The notes: generated by a model not told the origin, from the letters alone. DNA of 64,000 nt from an uncultured Lachnospiraceae bacterium (GCA_910579275.1 CAJTTO010000021.1:6451-70450), one strand, 5' to 3'. Counted from the first letter of the stretch, positions 53,478 to 62,793 are shown. Numbers and translations are program-made.

Positions 53478-54437
53478 TCACTCCAGCATCTGAAGCTCTA
53501 TCTGTTTGGAAATATTGTTAATCACGTCATAAAATGTACCATTCATATTACAGCCTGCTGCCCTTACATGACCGCCTCCGCCAAAATAGGCAGCAACCTT
53601 ACTCACATCAACATATTTGCAGGAACGCAGGCTTACCTTGTACTCAAGGTTTCCTGTCTCATACATGAACACCGCGCACTCGACACCCTTTGTGACACGG
53701 AGCTGATTTACAATTCCATCCAAATCTTTTGATGTCGCGTTATAAAAATCGAGTGTCTTCTTATCTATCACGCTGACAATACATCTGCCCCCCATAAATA
53801 CGATGCTCTCAAGAAGCGCCCTTCCCAGAAGCTGGTTCTGCGTATATGTCTTTTCATAAAATGTCTCATCTATGATATCCGGAAAATCAAATCCATACTC
53901 AATCAGGTCTGCTGCAATCCTAAGTGTCCTAGGCGAGGTATTGGAGTAATTAAAAATACCTGTATCATGTACGATTCCGATGTATACTGCCTTGGCAATT
54001 TCCTCGTCCATATATTTCTTGTCAATCAGATCGTATACAAGCTCCGCCGTGGAACTAATGCCTGCTATAATGTAATTGACATCCCCGCTGCCTCGTTCAT
54101 TGCTGATGTGATGGTCAATATTAATTCGCTTTTCTGCGTTGTCAAAAATTTCTTCAGCGGCACCCAGCCTTGATTTCTCACAGTCCAGTGCAATAAACAC
54201 ATCTACCTTGCCTTCCACGGCATAGGTTCCGTCAATCTCGTCAAACCCTTTTATACATTCAAACACTCTGGACGGCTCATCCAGAAACACTTTTATGTCT
54301 GCCGCAGGCAGAGCCTTTTTCAAATACTGGTACATTGCCAGACAGGAGCCGACACAATCCCCGTCCGGTCTGACATGACCTGATATCACAATTTTTTTTG
54401 CCTTTTTACACGCATCCAACAACTTTATCTTATCCAT
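53478..54437 (-). CDS. nrnA: DHH phosphoesterase NrnA (nanoRNase/pAp phosphatase)
   Basis: A 319-aa DHH-DHHA1 protein. Metal site motifs: SGHVRPDGDCVGS, ALDCEKSRLG and NIDHHISNERGSGDVNY; C-terminal DHHA1 motif GGGHVRAAGC. It degrades nanoRNA and converts pAp to AMP. ATG 54437 (MDKIKLLDACKKAKK) is preferred; the frame is open to 54539 but the extension is unlike the family. It sits between rbfA and truB, as in many Firmicutes. Confidence 0.93.
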   Translation of the reverse strand: MDKIKLLDACKKAKKIVISGHVRPDGDCVGSCLAMYQYLKKALPAADIKVFLDEPSRVFECIKGFDEIDGTYAVEGKVDVFIALDCEKSRLGAAEEIFDNAEKRINIDHHISNERGSGDVNYIIAGISSTAELVYDLIDKKYMDEEIAKAVYIGIVHDTGIFNYSNTSPRTLRIAADLIEYGFDFPDIIDETFYEKTYTQNQLLGRALLESIVFMGGRCIVSVIDKKTLDFYNATSKDLDGIVNQLRVTKGVECAVFMYETGNLEYKVSLRSCKYVDVSKVAAYFGGGGHVRAAGCNMNGTFYDVINNISKQIELQMLE

Positions 54438-54577
54438 AATTAATAACCACGCCTTTCTCCCGACCTGCCAATTTTTAATACAGGCACAAAACTGCATGAA
54501 AAATTCATAACCAAACTCTTTTCTTCCAAATAAAAACAATTCCTGTCTCTATGTACATCCTACATCATACACAAAAA

Positions 54578-54606
54578 TATCTGGGAAGTCAAATGATTCC
54601 CAGATA
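54578..54606 (-). terminator. Terminator between rbfA and nrnA
   Basis: TATCTGGGAA (54578-54587) pairs perfectly with TTCCCAGATA (54597-54606), followed on the minus strand by TTTTTGTG. It separates the rimP-rbfA transcript from nrnA-truB-ribF. Confidence 0.85.
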
Positions 54607-54620
54607 CTTTGATTTTTCTG

Positions 54621-54776
54621 TGTAACAGTTCAGCCCAGGACTTTGCACTGGCTGCAAAGTCCGTGAAATAACGTAGTGGCAGAGATGCATCAAGCCACGG
54701 TACGTGGCTTTGACACCACGAAGTGGTTTTGCATGGCTTGATGTCCATAACAGGAAGCCGAAGGCTGAACTGTTAC
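54621..54776. mobile_element. MITE-like element, 156 bp
   Basis: Termini GTAACAGTTCAGCC (54622-54635) and GGCTGAACTGTTAC (54763-54776) are perfect inverted repeats of 14 bp. The interior is mainly palindromes: GGACTTTGCA/TGCAAAGTCC near 54638-54662, CATCAAGCCA/TGGCTTGATG (54688-54697 with 54734-54743), and two small hairpins inside it. TTTTCTG occurs at 54614-54620 and 54777-54783, a likely target duplication. No ORF. Partial copies lie at 14885 and 50085; weaker ones at 1692, 38689 and 51412. It has inserted between rbfA and its terminator. Confidence 0.75.
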
Positions 54777-54790
54777 TTTTCTGTTACTTT

Positions 54791-55195
54791 TTATTCACAT
54801 GCACTGTCACCAATTCCGCTGTCATCCACATGTCTCTCATCATCTGCACGATTAATTTCGTCTATCTTTTTCGACATGGACACACCATAAGCAATTGACT
54901 GGTCAAGGATAAACTTAATCTCCGGCGTGTTTCTCAGATTAATCTTTTTTGCCAAGAGACTTCTGATGTAACCCTCAGCACTCTTTAATCCCGTAATGGT
55001 ATCATTCTGAGAATCCTCATTTCCCAGAACGCTTATCCATGCCTTACAGGTCTTGAGATCCGGAGCTACCTCCACAGCCACGACCGAAGTCATTGGATTG
55101 ATCCTCGGATCCTTTATCTCGCTCCTTATGATTTCAGCAAGAACACGATGAACCTCCCCATTTACACGGGTATTTTTGACACTGTTCTTTCTCAT
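54791..55195 (-). CDS. rbfA: Ribosome-binding factor A
   Basis: A 134-aa RbfA: RVNGEVHRVLAEIIRSEIKD, PRINPMTSVVAVEVAPDLKT, then IRSLLAKKINLRNTPEIKF. It acts in 16S 5'-end maturation of 30S subunits. The C-terminus after about residue 115 is polar and acidic. Position after infB is conserved. GGAG precedes the ATG at 55195. Confidence 0.95.
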   Translation of the reverse strand: MRKNSVKNTRVNGEVHRVLAEIIRSEIKDPRINPMTSVVAVEVAPDLKTCKAWISVLGNEDSQNDTITGLKSAEGYIRSLLAKKINLRNTPEIKFILDQSIAYGVSMSKKIDEINRADDERHVDDSGIGDSACE

Positions 55196-55235
55196 ATTTT
55201 CTACACTCCGTTATACACTTTAAAAGCCCTGACTT

Positions 55236-58187
55236 TTATCTCGGAACCTCTACCATGATATATGCCTCAACAATATCAAGCTCCTGCATACTGTCAAAGC
55301 CTTCGAATACAAGACCACACTCAAACCCTGACTTCACTTCCTTGACATCATCCTTAAATCTCTTGAGTGATGCAAGCTCACCCTCATAAATCTGTTCACC
55401 CTCACGGGATATACGAATCTTGCATCCTCTCTGGAAACTACCGTCAAGGACATATGAGCCTGCAATATTGCCAACCGCGGACGCCTTAAATATCTGTCTA
55501 ACTTCCGCATGACCGATAACCTTCTCCTCAAATACGGGATCCAGCATACCTTTCATGGCTGCCTCAACATCCTCGATTGCCTGATATATAACCTTGTAAA
55601 GCCTTACGTCGACACCCTCGCGCTCCGCAACCGTTTTTGCCTGCGCATCCGGACGAACGTTAAATCCAATAATAATCGCCTTGGAAGCAGATGCAAGACT
55701 GACATCCGACTCATTGATGGCGCCTACGCCGCCATGAATACACTTGACCACGACCTCCTCATTGGAAAGCTTGCTCAGACTCTGCTTGACAGCTTCCACA
55801 CTGCCCTGTACATCCGCCTTAATAATAAGATTAAGCTCTTTGAGGTTTCCTGCCTGAATCTGGGAGAACAAATCGTCAAGGGACATCTTAGCTTTAGTAT
55901 CCTCAAGAAGCTTCTCTTTATTCTGCGCCACAAACGTTTCTGCATAATATTTCGCTTCTTTGTCATTTTCGTGTGCTATAAAAATCTCTCCGGCATTTGG
56001 CACATCGCCGAGTCCAAGGATTTCTACCGGAGTAGAAGGACCTGCTTCCTTTACGCGTCTTCCCTTGTCATCTACCATGGCACGAACCTTACCGCTCGCA
56101 GCTCCTGCCGAAACGAAATCACCGACATTTAATGTACCCTTCTGTACAAGAATCGTAGCCACCGGACCGCGTCCCTTGTCAAGCTCGGCTTCAATAACGA
56201 GACCTCTCGCCCGTCTGTTCGGATTTGCCTTCAGCTCAAGCACTTCCGCTGTCAGAAGAATCATTTCGAGCAGCTGTTCAATACCTTCACCGCTCTTGGC
56301 AGATACCGGTACAAATACCGTGCTTCCGCCCCAGTCTTCCGCGATTAAACCATGCTCTGTCAATTCCTGCTTTACTCTCTCAATGTTGGCACCCGGCTTA
56401 TCAATCTTATTTACAGCGACAATAATTTCGATGCCTGCGGCTTTTGCATGATTAATCGCCTCCACCGTCTGCGGCATGACGCCATCATCTGCAGCTACCA
56501 CGAGAATGGCAATGTCTGTTGAGTTGGCTCCACGCATACGCATTGCCGTGAACGCCTCATGACCCGGTGTATCCAGAAATGTAATTTTCTGTCCGTTTAC
56601 ATTTACTGTATAAGCACCAATATGCTGTGTAATGCCGCCGGCCTCTTTGTCCGTGACATTTGTCTTTCTAATGGCATCAAGGAGTGATGTCTTACCGTGG
56701 TCAACATGCCCCATTACACAGATTACAGGTGATCTTGGAACCATATCCGCAGGATTTTCCTCATCCTCCTTCAAAAGTTCTTCTATCACGTCAACTTTCA
56801 CTTCCTGCTCACAGATAATCTCATACTCAATTGCGATATTCTCTGCCGTCTCATAAGAAATCTCCTGATTGACTGTCACAATCTGCCCCTGCAGGAACAG
56901 TTTCTTAACAATCGCTGACGGCTGTATCTTCATCTTATCCGCAAGTTCTTTAATTGTAAGTTTCTCCGGAAGCGTAATAACCTTAATCTGTTCTTCGACT
57001 GTCTCGACTGCTTTTTTCTCCGGCTTGATAAACTTTCCTGCCTTATTCTTGCCCTTGATGTTCTTGATGCTGTCGCCGTCCTCCTCGTACATAAGATCCT
57101 TGCGGTTTCTCTTATCTTTTTCCTGACTGATACGGCGTTTTTCTTCGTCTCTATGCTTTTCTGCATCCTTTATCGGGCTTTCCGGAACGAAACCGCCGCC
57201 CTTATTTCCGCTTTTATTGCCAAAGCCGTTTCTGTTGTCGCGTCCGCGGTCGTTATCGCGTCCTCCGCCAAATCCCTGTCCGGGTCTTCCCCCCTGTCCG
57301 TCACGGCGCTGTCCGTCAAAACCGGGTCTTCCCCCCTGTCCGTCACGGCGCTGTCCGTCAAAGCCGGGTCTTCCTCCCTGTCCGTCGCGGCGCTGTCCGT
57401 CCAAGCCGGGTCTTCCTCCCTGTCCGTCACGGCGCTGTCCATCGTTTCTGCTATTGTCACGGCGCTGCCCGTCATTTCTGTTATTATCACGGCGCTGCCC
57501 ATCGTTTCTGTTACCATTATCGCGGCGCTGTCCGTCGTTTCTGCTGCCGTTATAAGTATTATCACGATTATTGTCGCGATTTTCTGTTCTTTGCACTGGC
57601 GTTTTGGGCATTTCCGCCTTTACTGGTTCTGATGCCTTGACCGGAGTCTCTGCCTTTACCGGCTCCGCTGTTTTTGTTTCCACAGTCTCCGGCTTCTGTA
57701 CAGTCTTTTCAACTGCATTCTCCACCTTTGCCGGTGCGGGCTTCACATTTGCCGCTGTCTCCGGCTTTACAGGAACCGCTGTTTTCTTTGGTTCTGTCGC
57801 TTCCGCCTTTGCCGGAACTGCCGCTTTCTTTTCAGGATGCGCAGGCTTTCTCGGTATCTGTGTCCCTCCCGGCATCTTGGAATTTTGCGGATTGCTCACA
57901 AAAATAATGCTCTTTTTCTTTTTTACTGTTCCCTCGCCAGTCTTCGCAGGCGCCTTTGCCTCCTTTGGTGCCGCAGCTTTCGATGTCTCAGCTTTTTCTG
58001 TTGTCTTAGGTGCCTCCTCCGACTTCGCAGGTGCCTTTAACGCCTTTTTCACATCTTCTGCCTGTCCGTCTTCTAATACACTCATGTGGCTTTTTACCTC
58101 TACCCCTTTATTTTTTAATAATGCAAGGATATCCGCACTCTTCACGCCGATCTCCTGTGCCAGTTCATACACTTTGATTTTTGCCAT
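55236..58187 (-). CDS. infB: Translation initiation factor IF-2
   Basis: A 983-aa IF-2. N-terminal IF2-N (AKIKVYELAQEIGVKSADIL), a Lys/Ala/Pro/Glu-rich spacer, then an unusual Arg/Gly/Asn/Asp/Gln-rich repeat region (about residues 215-330): four copies of DGQRRDGQGGRPG(F/L) after four copies of an RNDGQRRDN unit. A second IF2-N follows, the G domain with VMGHVDHGKTSLLDAI, LDTPGHEAFTAM and VNKIDKPG, and the C-terminal fMet-tRNA domains. ATG 58187 follows GAGGAGGAATAAT. Confidence 0.97.
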   Translation of the reverse strand: MAKIKVYELAQEIGVKSADILALLKNKGVEVKSHMSVLEDGQAEDVKKALKAPAKSEEAPKTTEKAETSKAAAPKEAKAPAKTGEGTVKKKKSIIFVSNPQNSKMPGGTQIPRKPAHPEKKAAVPAKAEATEPKKTAVPVKPETAANVKPAPAKVENAVEKTVQKPETVETKTAEPVKAETPVKASEPVKAEMPKTPVQRTENRDNNRDNTYNGSRNDGQRRDNGNRNDGQRRDNNRNDGQRRDNSRNDGQRRDGQGGRPGLDGQRRDGQGGRPGFDGQRRDGQGGRPGFDGQRRDGQGGRPGQGFGGGRDNDRGRDNRNGFGNKSGNKGGGFVPESPIKDAEKHRDEEKRRISQEKDKRNRKDLMYEEDGDSIKNIKGKNKAGKFIKPEKKAVETVEEQIKVITLPEKLTIKELADKMKIQPSAIVKKLFLQGQIVTVNQEISYETAENIAIEYEIICEQEVKVDVIEELLKEDEENPADMVPRSPVICVMGHVDHGKTSLLDAIRKTNVTDKEAGGITQHIGAYTVNVNGQKITFLDTPGHEAFTAMRMRGANSTDIAILVVAADDGVMPQTVEAINHAKAAGIEIIVAVNKIDKPGANIERVKQELTEHGLIAEDWGGSTVFVPVSAKSGEGIEQLLEMILLTAEVLELKANPNRRARGLVIEAELDKGRGPVATILVQKGTLNVGDFVSAGAASGKVRAMVDDKGRRVKEAGPSTPVEILGLGDVPNAGEIFIAHENDKEAKYYAETFVAQNKEKLLEDTKAKMSLDDLFSQIQAGNLKELNLIIKADVQGSVEAVKQSLSKLSNEEVVVKCIHGGVGAINESDVSLASASKAIIIGFNVRPDAQAKTVAEREGVDVRLYKVIYQAIEDVEAAMKGMLDPVFEEKVIGHAEVRQIFKASAVGNIAGSYVLDGSFQRGCKIRISREGEQIYEGELASLKRFKDDVKEVKSGFECGLVFEGFDSMQELDIVEAYIMVEVPR
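57285..57560. repeat. Tandem coding repeats in infB
   Basis: A 42-bp unit (encoding DGQRRDGQGGRPGF) repeats about four times at 57285-57435 with a few substitutions; a related 27-33-bp unit (encoding NRNDGQRRD) repeats about four times at 57435-57545. All in frame. Confidence 0.85.
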
Positions 58188-58188
58188 A

Positions 58189-58530
58189 TTATTCCTCCTC
58201 ACCCTCACACTTAACAGATTGTTCCAAATACTTTATGATTGTTTTTGCGAAGTTTTCATCTGTAATTGCAAGAGATGAACGCATAGCTTTGCCTATCGCA
58301 TGCCCAAGTTCCTCCTTTGTTCCAAAAAAATACTTTGTCACCTCGTAAAACTCACACATATTAGAAAACATCTTCTTCGTATTATTTGATGCATCCTCTG
58401 ACACGATAACGAGCCATGCCGTACCGCTCTTAACACTCTTGTCAGTTGCAAATTCTCCACTTACCAGCTTCCCTGCTTTCATTGCAAGCCCAAGCATGGA
58501 ATATATCTTATTTAAATTTGTTTTATTCAA
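58189..58530 (-). CDS. L7Ae-family RNA-binding protein YlxQ
   Basis: A 113-aa L7Ae/L30e-fold protein: KIYSMLGLAMKAGKLVSGEF, AWLVIVSEDASNNTKKMFSN, then TKYFFGTKEELGHAIGKAMR. YlxQ-type proteins bind kink-turn RNA; the target is not known. It overlaps ylxR by eight bases and ends next to the infB start, the standard nusA-ylxR-ylxQ-infB order. Confidence 0.92.
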   Translation of the reverse strand: MNKTNLNKIYSMLGLAMKAGKLVSGEFATDKSVKSGTAWLVIVSEDASNNTKKMFSNMCEFYEVTKYFFGTKEELGHAIGKAMRSSLAITDENFAKTIIKYLEQSVKCEGEEE

Positions 58531-58789
58531 ATAACTCTATCTCCTTTGTCAGACTGTCGTAGACCTCGTCGGGCACTGACATTTTAAATGCTCTGTCAAG
58601 ACCTCTCGTTTTTCTCGCTTTCTTCATGCACTCCAAGCTGGGACATATGTATGCGCCTCTGCCGTTTTTTCTGCCTGTGGCATCCAGAATAATGCCCTCA
58701 TCCTCTGTCCGAAGAACGCGCAGCATCTCCTTTTTGCCTTTCATCTCACCACAGCCGATACACTGTCTTAACGGAATTTTTTTCGCCAT
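58523..58789 (-). CDS. ylxR: YlxR (DUF448) RNA-binding protein
   Basis: An 88-aa YlxR with the signature RQCIGCGEMKGKKEMLRVLR and GRKNGRGAYICPSLECMKKA. YlxR proteins bind RNA and RNase P or act as nucleoid-associated regulators, depending on species. The ATG adjoins the nusA stop (TAGATG). Confidence 0.94.
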   Translation of the reverse strand: MAKKIPLRQCIGCGEMKGKKEMLRVLRTEDEGIILDATGRKNGRGAYICPSLECMKKARKTRGLDRAFKMSVPDEVYDSLTKEIELFE

Positions 58790-60022
58790 CTACTCCTCAA
58801 TCTCCTCCTCATACACTTCCTCTTGGGATATTGTTCCTTCCAATGCGGATTCGTCCTCCTCTAGATACTCGGCATCTCCCGATTCCGTCTCCTCGTACTC
58901 GCCTTCCTCATATTCTTCCTCGTAATAAACGTCTCCGTCCTCATCATACATATAATCCTCATACCGGAAGCCTTCTGCATCCTTTGCCTGCGTTTCTGAC
59001 TTGATATCAATTTTATAACCTGTAAGCCTCGCCGCAAGCCTTGCATTCTGCCCTTCCTTTCCGATCGCGAGTGAAAGCTGGTAATCCGGCACGACAACCT
59101 TTGCCGTCTTCTCGTCAGGATCCGCAAACACTGCTACAATTTTGGCAGGAGAAAGTGCATTCTGTATAAAGTTGCCGGGATTCTCATCCCAGTTGACAAT
59201 ATCTATTTTTTCCCCGCGAAGCTCCTCGACAATCGCATTCACACGCGCGCCGTTCATACCTACGCAGGCTCCCACAGCATCCACGTTCGGATTGTTTGTT
59301 CGCACTGCAAGCTTTGTGCGGCTGCCCGCCTCACGTGCAATGCTCATAACTTCCACTGTACCATCCTTAATCTCTGTCACTTCGGCTTCAAAAAGTCTCT
59401 TTACCAGTTCCGGGTGTGTCCTGCTGACAAGAATCCGCGGACCCTTCGGTGTGTTCTTAACTTCCAGAATATATACCTTAATTCGCTCTGTCGGCTTAAA
59501 TTCTTCGCCTTTTACCTGCTCCGCCTCATTGAGCACCGCATCCGCCTTGCCAAGGTTTATGCTGATATTTCTGCCAATATAGCGCTGCACAATACCTGTG
59601 ACGACATCTTTCTCCTTCTCAAAGAACTGGTTGTAAACAACACTCCGTTCCTCCTCGCGGATTTTCTGCAGAATGACATTTTTCGCATTCTGTGTCGCAA
59701 TACGCCCAAACTCTTTTGACTTGATTTCAACATTGATGGTCTCGCCAATCACGGCATCTTTTGAAATCTGTATCGCATCGTCAATGCAAATCTGCATGAC
59801 GTCATCTTCGACATCCTCGCGCTCCGCCACGATTTCCTTTGTGGCATATACCAAAAAGTCACACGTTTCCCTGTCTATCTGAACGGTAATGTTATCTGCT
59901 TTTCCAAAATGATTCTTACAAGCCGTCAAAAGGGAATTCTCAATCGCCTCAAAAAGAGTCTCCTTGCTGATTTCCTTCTCTTTCTCAAGAATATTAAGCG
60001 CTTCCATTAATTCCTTATTCAT
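58790..60022 (-). CDS. nusA: Transcription termination/antitermination factor NusA
   Basis: A 410-aa NusA: N-terminal RNA polymerase-binding domain (MNKELMEALNILEKEKEISK), S1 domain, and two KH domains (GACVGMNGARVNAIVEELRG, PDYQLSLAIGKEGQNARLAA). A strongly acidic tail (residues 355-410) replaces the AR repeats of E. coli NusA; an acidic tail is common in Lachnospiraceae. It follows rimP by 21 bp. Confidence 0.97.
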   Translation of the reverse strand: MNKELMEALNILEKEKEISKETLFEAIENSLLTACKNHFGKADNITVQIDRETCDFLVYATKEIVAEREDVEDDVMQICIDDAIQISKDAVIGETINVEIKSKEFGRIATQNAKNVILQKIREEERSVVYNQFFEKEKDVVTGIVQRYIGRNISINLGKADAVLNEAEQVKGEEFKPTERIKVYILEVKNTPKGPRILVSRTHPELVKRLFEAEVTEIKDGTVEVMSIAREAGSRTKLAVRTNNPNVDAVGACVGMNGARVNAIVEELRGEKIDIVNWDENPGNFIQNALSPAKIVAVFADPDEKTAKVVVPDYQLSLAIGKEGQNARLAARLTGYKIDIKSETQAKDAEGFRYEDYMYDEDGDVYYEEEYEEGEYEETESGDAEYLEEDESALEGTISQEEVYEEEIEE

Positions 60023-60043
60023 TTTTCCTTTACCCTCCTAAAG

Positions 60044-60520
60044 TTAAAAATCCAGCGTCAACCTTATAATTGCTATGTCAGACTTGGCAAAGACCATATC
60101 CTTTGTCTCTGAATCTTTTTCTGTTTCTATCGTAACTGTATCTTTATCATATGCTTTCAGAACACCGATAAATTCTTTCTGCCGATCTATTGGCTTGTAT
60201 GTTTTTACCTCAACCTCGTCTCCAAGGCTTTTTTCGAGATGTCTGTCTTTTTTTAGCGCCCTGCCCAGTCCGGGACTTGACACCTCGAGCGTATACGCAT
60301 CAGGGATAAAATCCGCCTCGTCGAGCTTTTCGGAAAAGGCGCGGCTGACATTCTCACAGTCAACGATACTCACTCCGTCCGCTTTGTCAATGAAAGCCCG
60401 CAGATACCAGTTTCCCCCTTCTTTCACATACTCAACGTCATAAATTTCACATCCGTTTGCAGCCACGATAGGCTCCAGCAGCGCTTCTGCGCGTTCTTCA
60501 TACGAATCCTTTTTTGCCAT
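60044..60520 (-). CDS. rimP: Ribosome maturation factor RimP
   Basis: A 158-aa RimP: LEPIVAANGCEIYDVEYVKE, SIVDCENVSRAFSEKLDEA, YTLEVSSPGLGRALKKDRH. It helps assemble 30S subunits and heads the nusA operon. ATG 60520 follows GAGGTGGAACA; the in-frame extension to 60565 is rejected. Confidence 0.95.
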   Translation of the reverse strand: MAKKDSYEERAEALLEPIVAANGCEIYDVEYVKEGGNWYLRAFIDKADGVSIVDCENVSRAFSEKLDEADFIPDAYTLEVSSPGLGRALKKDRHLEKSLGDEVEVKTYKPIDRQKEFIGVLKAYDKDTVTIETEKDSETKDMVFAKSDIAIIRLTLDF

Positions 60521-60619
60521 TGTTCCACCTCTTGTCAAAATAATCAGGCTGCACAGCCGATACATGCTGCCGCTATAAAGCCGCCACAGTACTGCAAGTG
60601 CATATCAAACATATAGAAA

Positions 60620-60641
60620 GAGTGGACTCATAAGCCCACTC
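60620..60641 (-). terminator. Terminator of the citrate synthase gene
   Basis: GAGTGGAC (60620-60627) pairs with GCCCACTC (60634-60641) with one G-T pair, followed on the minus strand by TTTCTATATG, 66 bp past the gene. Confidence 0.75.
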
Positions 60642-60707
60642 CTTATCATCTAGCATTCATTTAACTATAATTAGTTTAACACCTTATACCATAAAAATCA
60701 ATAGATT

Positions 60708-62144
60708 TTAACAATTTTTTTCTTTTTCGTTCATAGGAAGTTTATATACTGTCTCGTTATGTCCGTCAAGTTTCGGTGTCGACCTGTCCTTGAGCGTCTC
60801 ATATGGTCTCAGATCCAGTATGCTCTTGTATGCCGGCCTGATAATCTTGTCCACATTAATCAGCTCCTCCATGCGGTGTGCGCTCCACCCCACAATACGC
60901 GCAATGGCAAATATCGGGGTATACAGTTCCAGCGGAATGTCAAGCATGCTGTACACAAATCCGCTGTAGAAGTCAACATTAGCGCTTACGCCCTTATAAA
61001 TTCTGCACTTCTCGGCAATCACCTCCGGCGCCAGCCGCTCAATCATGGAGTACAGTTCAAAATCCTTATGGCGGTTCTTTTCATTTGCAAGCCGTTCCAC
61101 AAACGATTTAAACACCTTCGCCCTCGGGTCGGATATCGAGTAAACCGCATGTCCCATTCCGTATATCAGTCCGCTTCTGTCAAACGCCTCTTTATTCAGA
61201 AGACGGTACAGATACTCACGCACCCGACTCTCATCTGTGACATCATCCACATTTCTGCGCAAGTCCTCCATCATCTGCACGACCTTAATGTTTGCGCCGC
61301 CATGCTTGGGTCCCTTGAGCGAGGACAATGCTGCCGCAATAACGGAGTATGTATCCGAGCCGGCGCTCGTGACAACCCTTGTCGTAAAGGTAGAATTGTT
61401 ACCGCCGCCATGCTCCATATGCAGCACAAGCGCCGCATCCAGAACCTTCGCCTCTATCGGTGTATAAGACATATCCGGCCGCAGCATCCGCAGCAGATTC
61501 TCCGCCGTGGACAGCCTCGGATCCGGTCTGTGTATGTATAAGCTGTCATCGCACTCATAATGATTGTACGCATGATATCCGTATACCGAAAGCATCGGGA
61601 AAACACTTATCAGCATCAGACTCTGCCGAAGCACATTGTCAAGCGACATATCGGTAACACTGTCATCATATGACGCAAGCGTCAGTACACTCTTTGTCAG
61701 TGAGTTCATAATATCATGGCTCGGCGCCTTCATAATGACATCCCTGACAAAATTTGTCGGAAGTGTCATGCTGTAGCCCAATGTTTTCTTAAATTCCTTT
61801 AGCTGCGCCCTGTCCGGAAGATTTCCGAACAGCAGCAGATATGCGCATTCATCAAAGCCAAACCTGTCCTCACTCTGAAAACCCCGAACCAAATCAAAAA
61901 TATTGTATCCCCTGTAATAAAGCTGTCCATCACACGGAACGCTCTTTCCATCTACCTCTTCTGACGATTTTATCAGCGAAATATTGGTAAGCCCGGAAAG
62001 CACTCCCTTTCCGTTTTTATCACGAAGCCCTCTTTTTACGCCGTACTCATCAAACAAATCCGGATCAATGGCGTTGTTGTCCACACATACTTTTGAATAC
62101 TTATGCGTAAACTCCTTGATACTCTCGTCACTCTTTAATCCCAT
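60708..62144 (-). CDS. gltA: Citrate synthase
   Basis: A 478-aa citrate synthase with catalytic features HMEHGGGNNSTFTTRVVTSA, GPKHGGANIKVVQMM and GMGHAVYSISDPRAKVFK. An N-terminal extension (about 60 residues with VCVDNNAIDPDLFDEYGVKR) precedes the fold, as in the citrate/2-methylcitrate synthases of Lachnospiraceae. It condenses acetyl-CoA and oxaloacetate, chiefly for glutamate synthesis in an anaerobe. The gene stands alone with its own promoter and terminator. A 2-methylcitrate role cannot be ruled out. Confidence 0.93.
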   Translation of the reverse strand: MGLKSDESIKEFTHKYSKVCVDNNAIDPDLFDEYGVKRGLRDKNGKGVLSGLTNISLIKSSEEVDGKSVPCDGQLYYRGYNIFDLVRGFQSEDRFGFDECAYLLLFGNLPDRAQLKEFKKTLGYSMTLPTNFVRDVIMKAPSHDIMNSLTKSVLTLASYDDSVTDMSLDNVLRQSLMLISVFPMLSVYGYHAYNHYECDDSLYIHRPDPRLSTAENLLRMLRPDMSYTPIEAKVLDAALVLHMEHGGGNNSTFTTRVVTSAGSDTYSVIAAALSSLKGPKHGGANIKVVQMMEDLRRNVDDVTDESRVREYLYRLLNKEAFDRSGLIYGMGHAVYSISDPRAKVFKSFVERLANEKNRHKDFELYSMIERLAPEVIAEKCRIYKGVSANVDFYSGFVYSMLDIPLELYTPIFAIARIVGWSAHRMEELINVDKIIRPAYKSILDLRPYETLKDRSTPKLDGHNETVYKLPMNEKEKNC

Positions 62145-62199
62145 TCACAACACCCTTTCTTATTCATATTATCTCATTTTATATTATATCTCATTTAAT

Positions 62200-62228
62200 A
62201 TTATACTTTAAATGAAGTGACATAACAA
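62200..62228 (-). promoter_or_regulatory. Sigma-A-type promoter of citrate synthase
   Basis: Minus strand: TTGTTA (62223-62228), 17-bp spacer, perfect TATAAT (62200-62205). The start codon is 56 bp further. The leader has an imperfect direct repeat around ATGAGATATAATA. Confidence 0.7.
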
Positions 62229-62265
62229 GCGCATAAAAGTAAAAAAATAATGAATTTATTTACGC

Positions 62266-62793
62266 TTACTCTATTTTTAATGAAACTCTTTCGTAAATTC
62301 CCACTGGTATATCTTTATTAAAAGAATATTCTTCCATACTATCTTTTTCAAAGTTATATACTGTCACAAGTTCTCTTTCGGGATCTACGACCCAATATTC
62401 TCTAACTCCTGCAGTCCGATATTTAAACAGCTTCTTATAATAATCCATTTGTTTACTGCTCGGCGAAACAATTTCAACCACCCAATCCGGTGCGCCATTA
62501 CACCCTTTATCCGTAATCTTATTTTTGTCACAGATAACAGATATATCCGGCTCAACATAATTTTTATCATTTTCATTCAGGAATACAGCAAACGGAGCCG
62601 GAAACACCTCGCACTCACCATTATTTCTCTTAATAAAGTCTTTTATCTGATAATGCAAATCAGAAACCAATCTTTGATGCCTTGTGTTTGGTGGTGCCAT
62701 ATAGTATATTTTCCCATCAATCAGTTCTGCCCTCTTCCCATCCGGCAGCGCATAGATATCATCAATTGTGTAAACTTTCCTCAATGCATCCAT
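62266..62793 (-). CDS. Uma2-family (DUF820) endonuclease-like protein
   Basis: About 175 aa. The PD-(D/E)XK fold of Uma2 proteins is clear: PDGKRAELIDGKIYYMAPPN, YVEPDISVICD, APDWVVEIVSPSSK and TAGVREYWVVDPERELVTVY. Active-site residues Glu, Asp, Glu and the trailing Lys are present. Biological role is unknown; the family is numerous in cyanobacteria and gut Firmicutes. ATG 62793 follows GGAGGTGTGAGG. Confidence 0.88.
   Translation of the reverse strand: MDALRKVYTIDDIYALPDGKRAELIDGKIYYMAPPNTRHQRLVSDLHYQIKDFIKRNNGECEVFPAPFAVFLNENDKNYVEPDISVICDKNKITDKGCNGAPDWVVEIVSPSSKQMDYYKKLFKYRTAGVREYWVVDPERELVTVYNFEKDSMEEYSFNKDIPVGIYERVSLKIE

Noticed and set aside
57285..57560. CRISPR-like array
   Set aside because: Units are contiguous and in frame within infB, with no unique spacers.
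57153..58278. Plus-strand ORFs of repetitive sequence
   Set aside because: Antisense to the IF-2 repeats; the repetition follows from the coding repeat.
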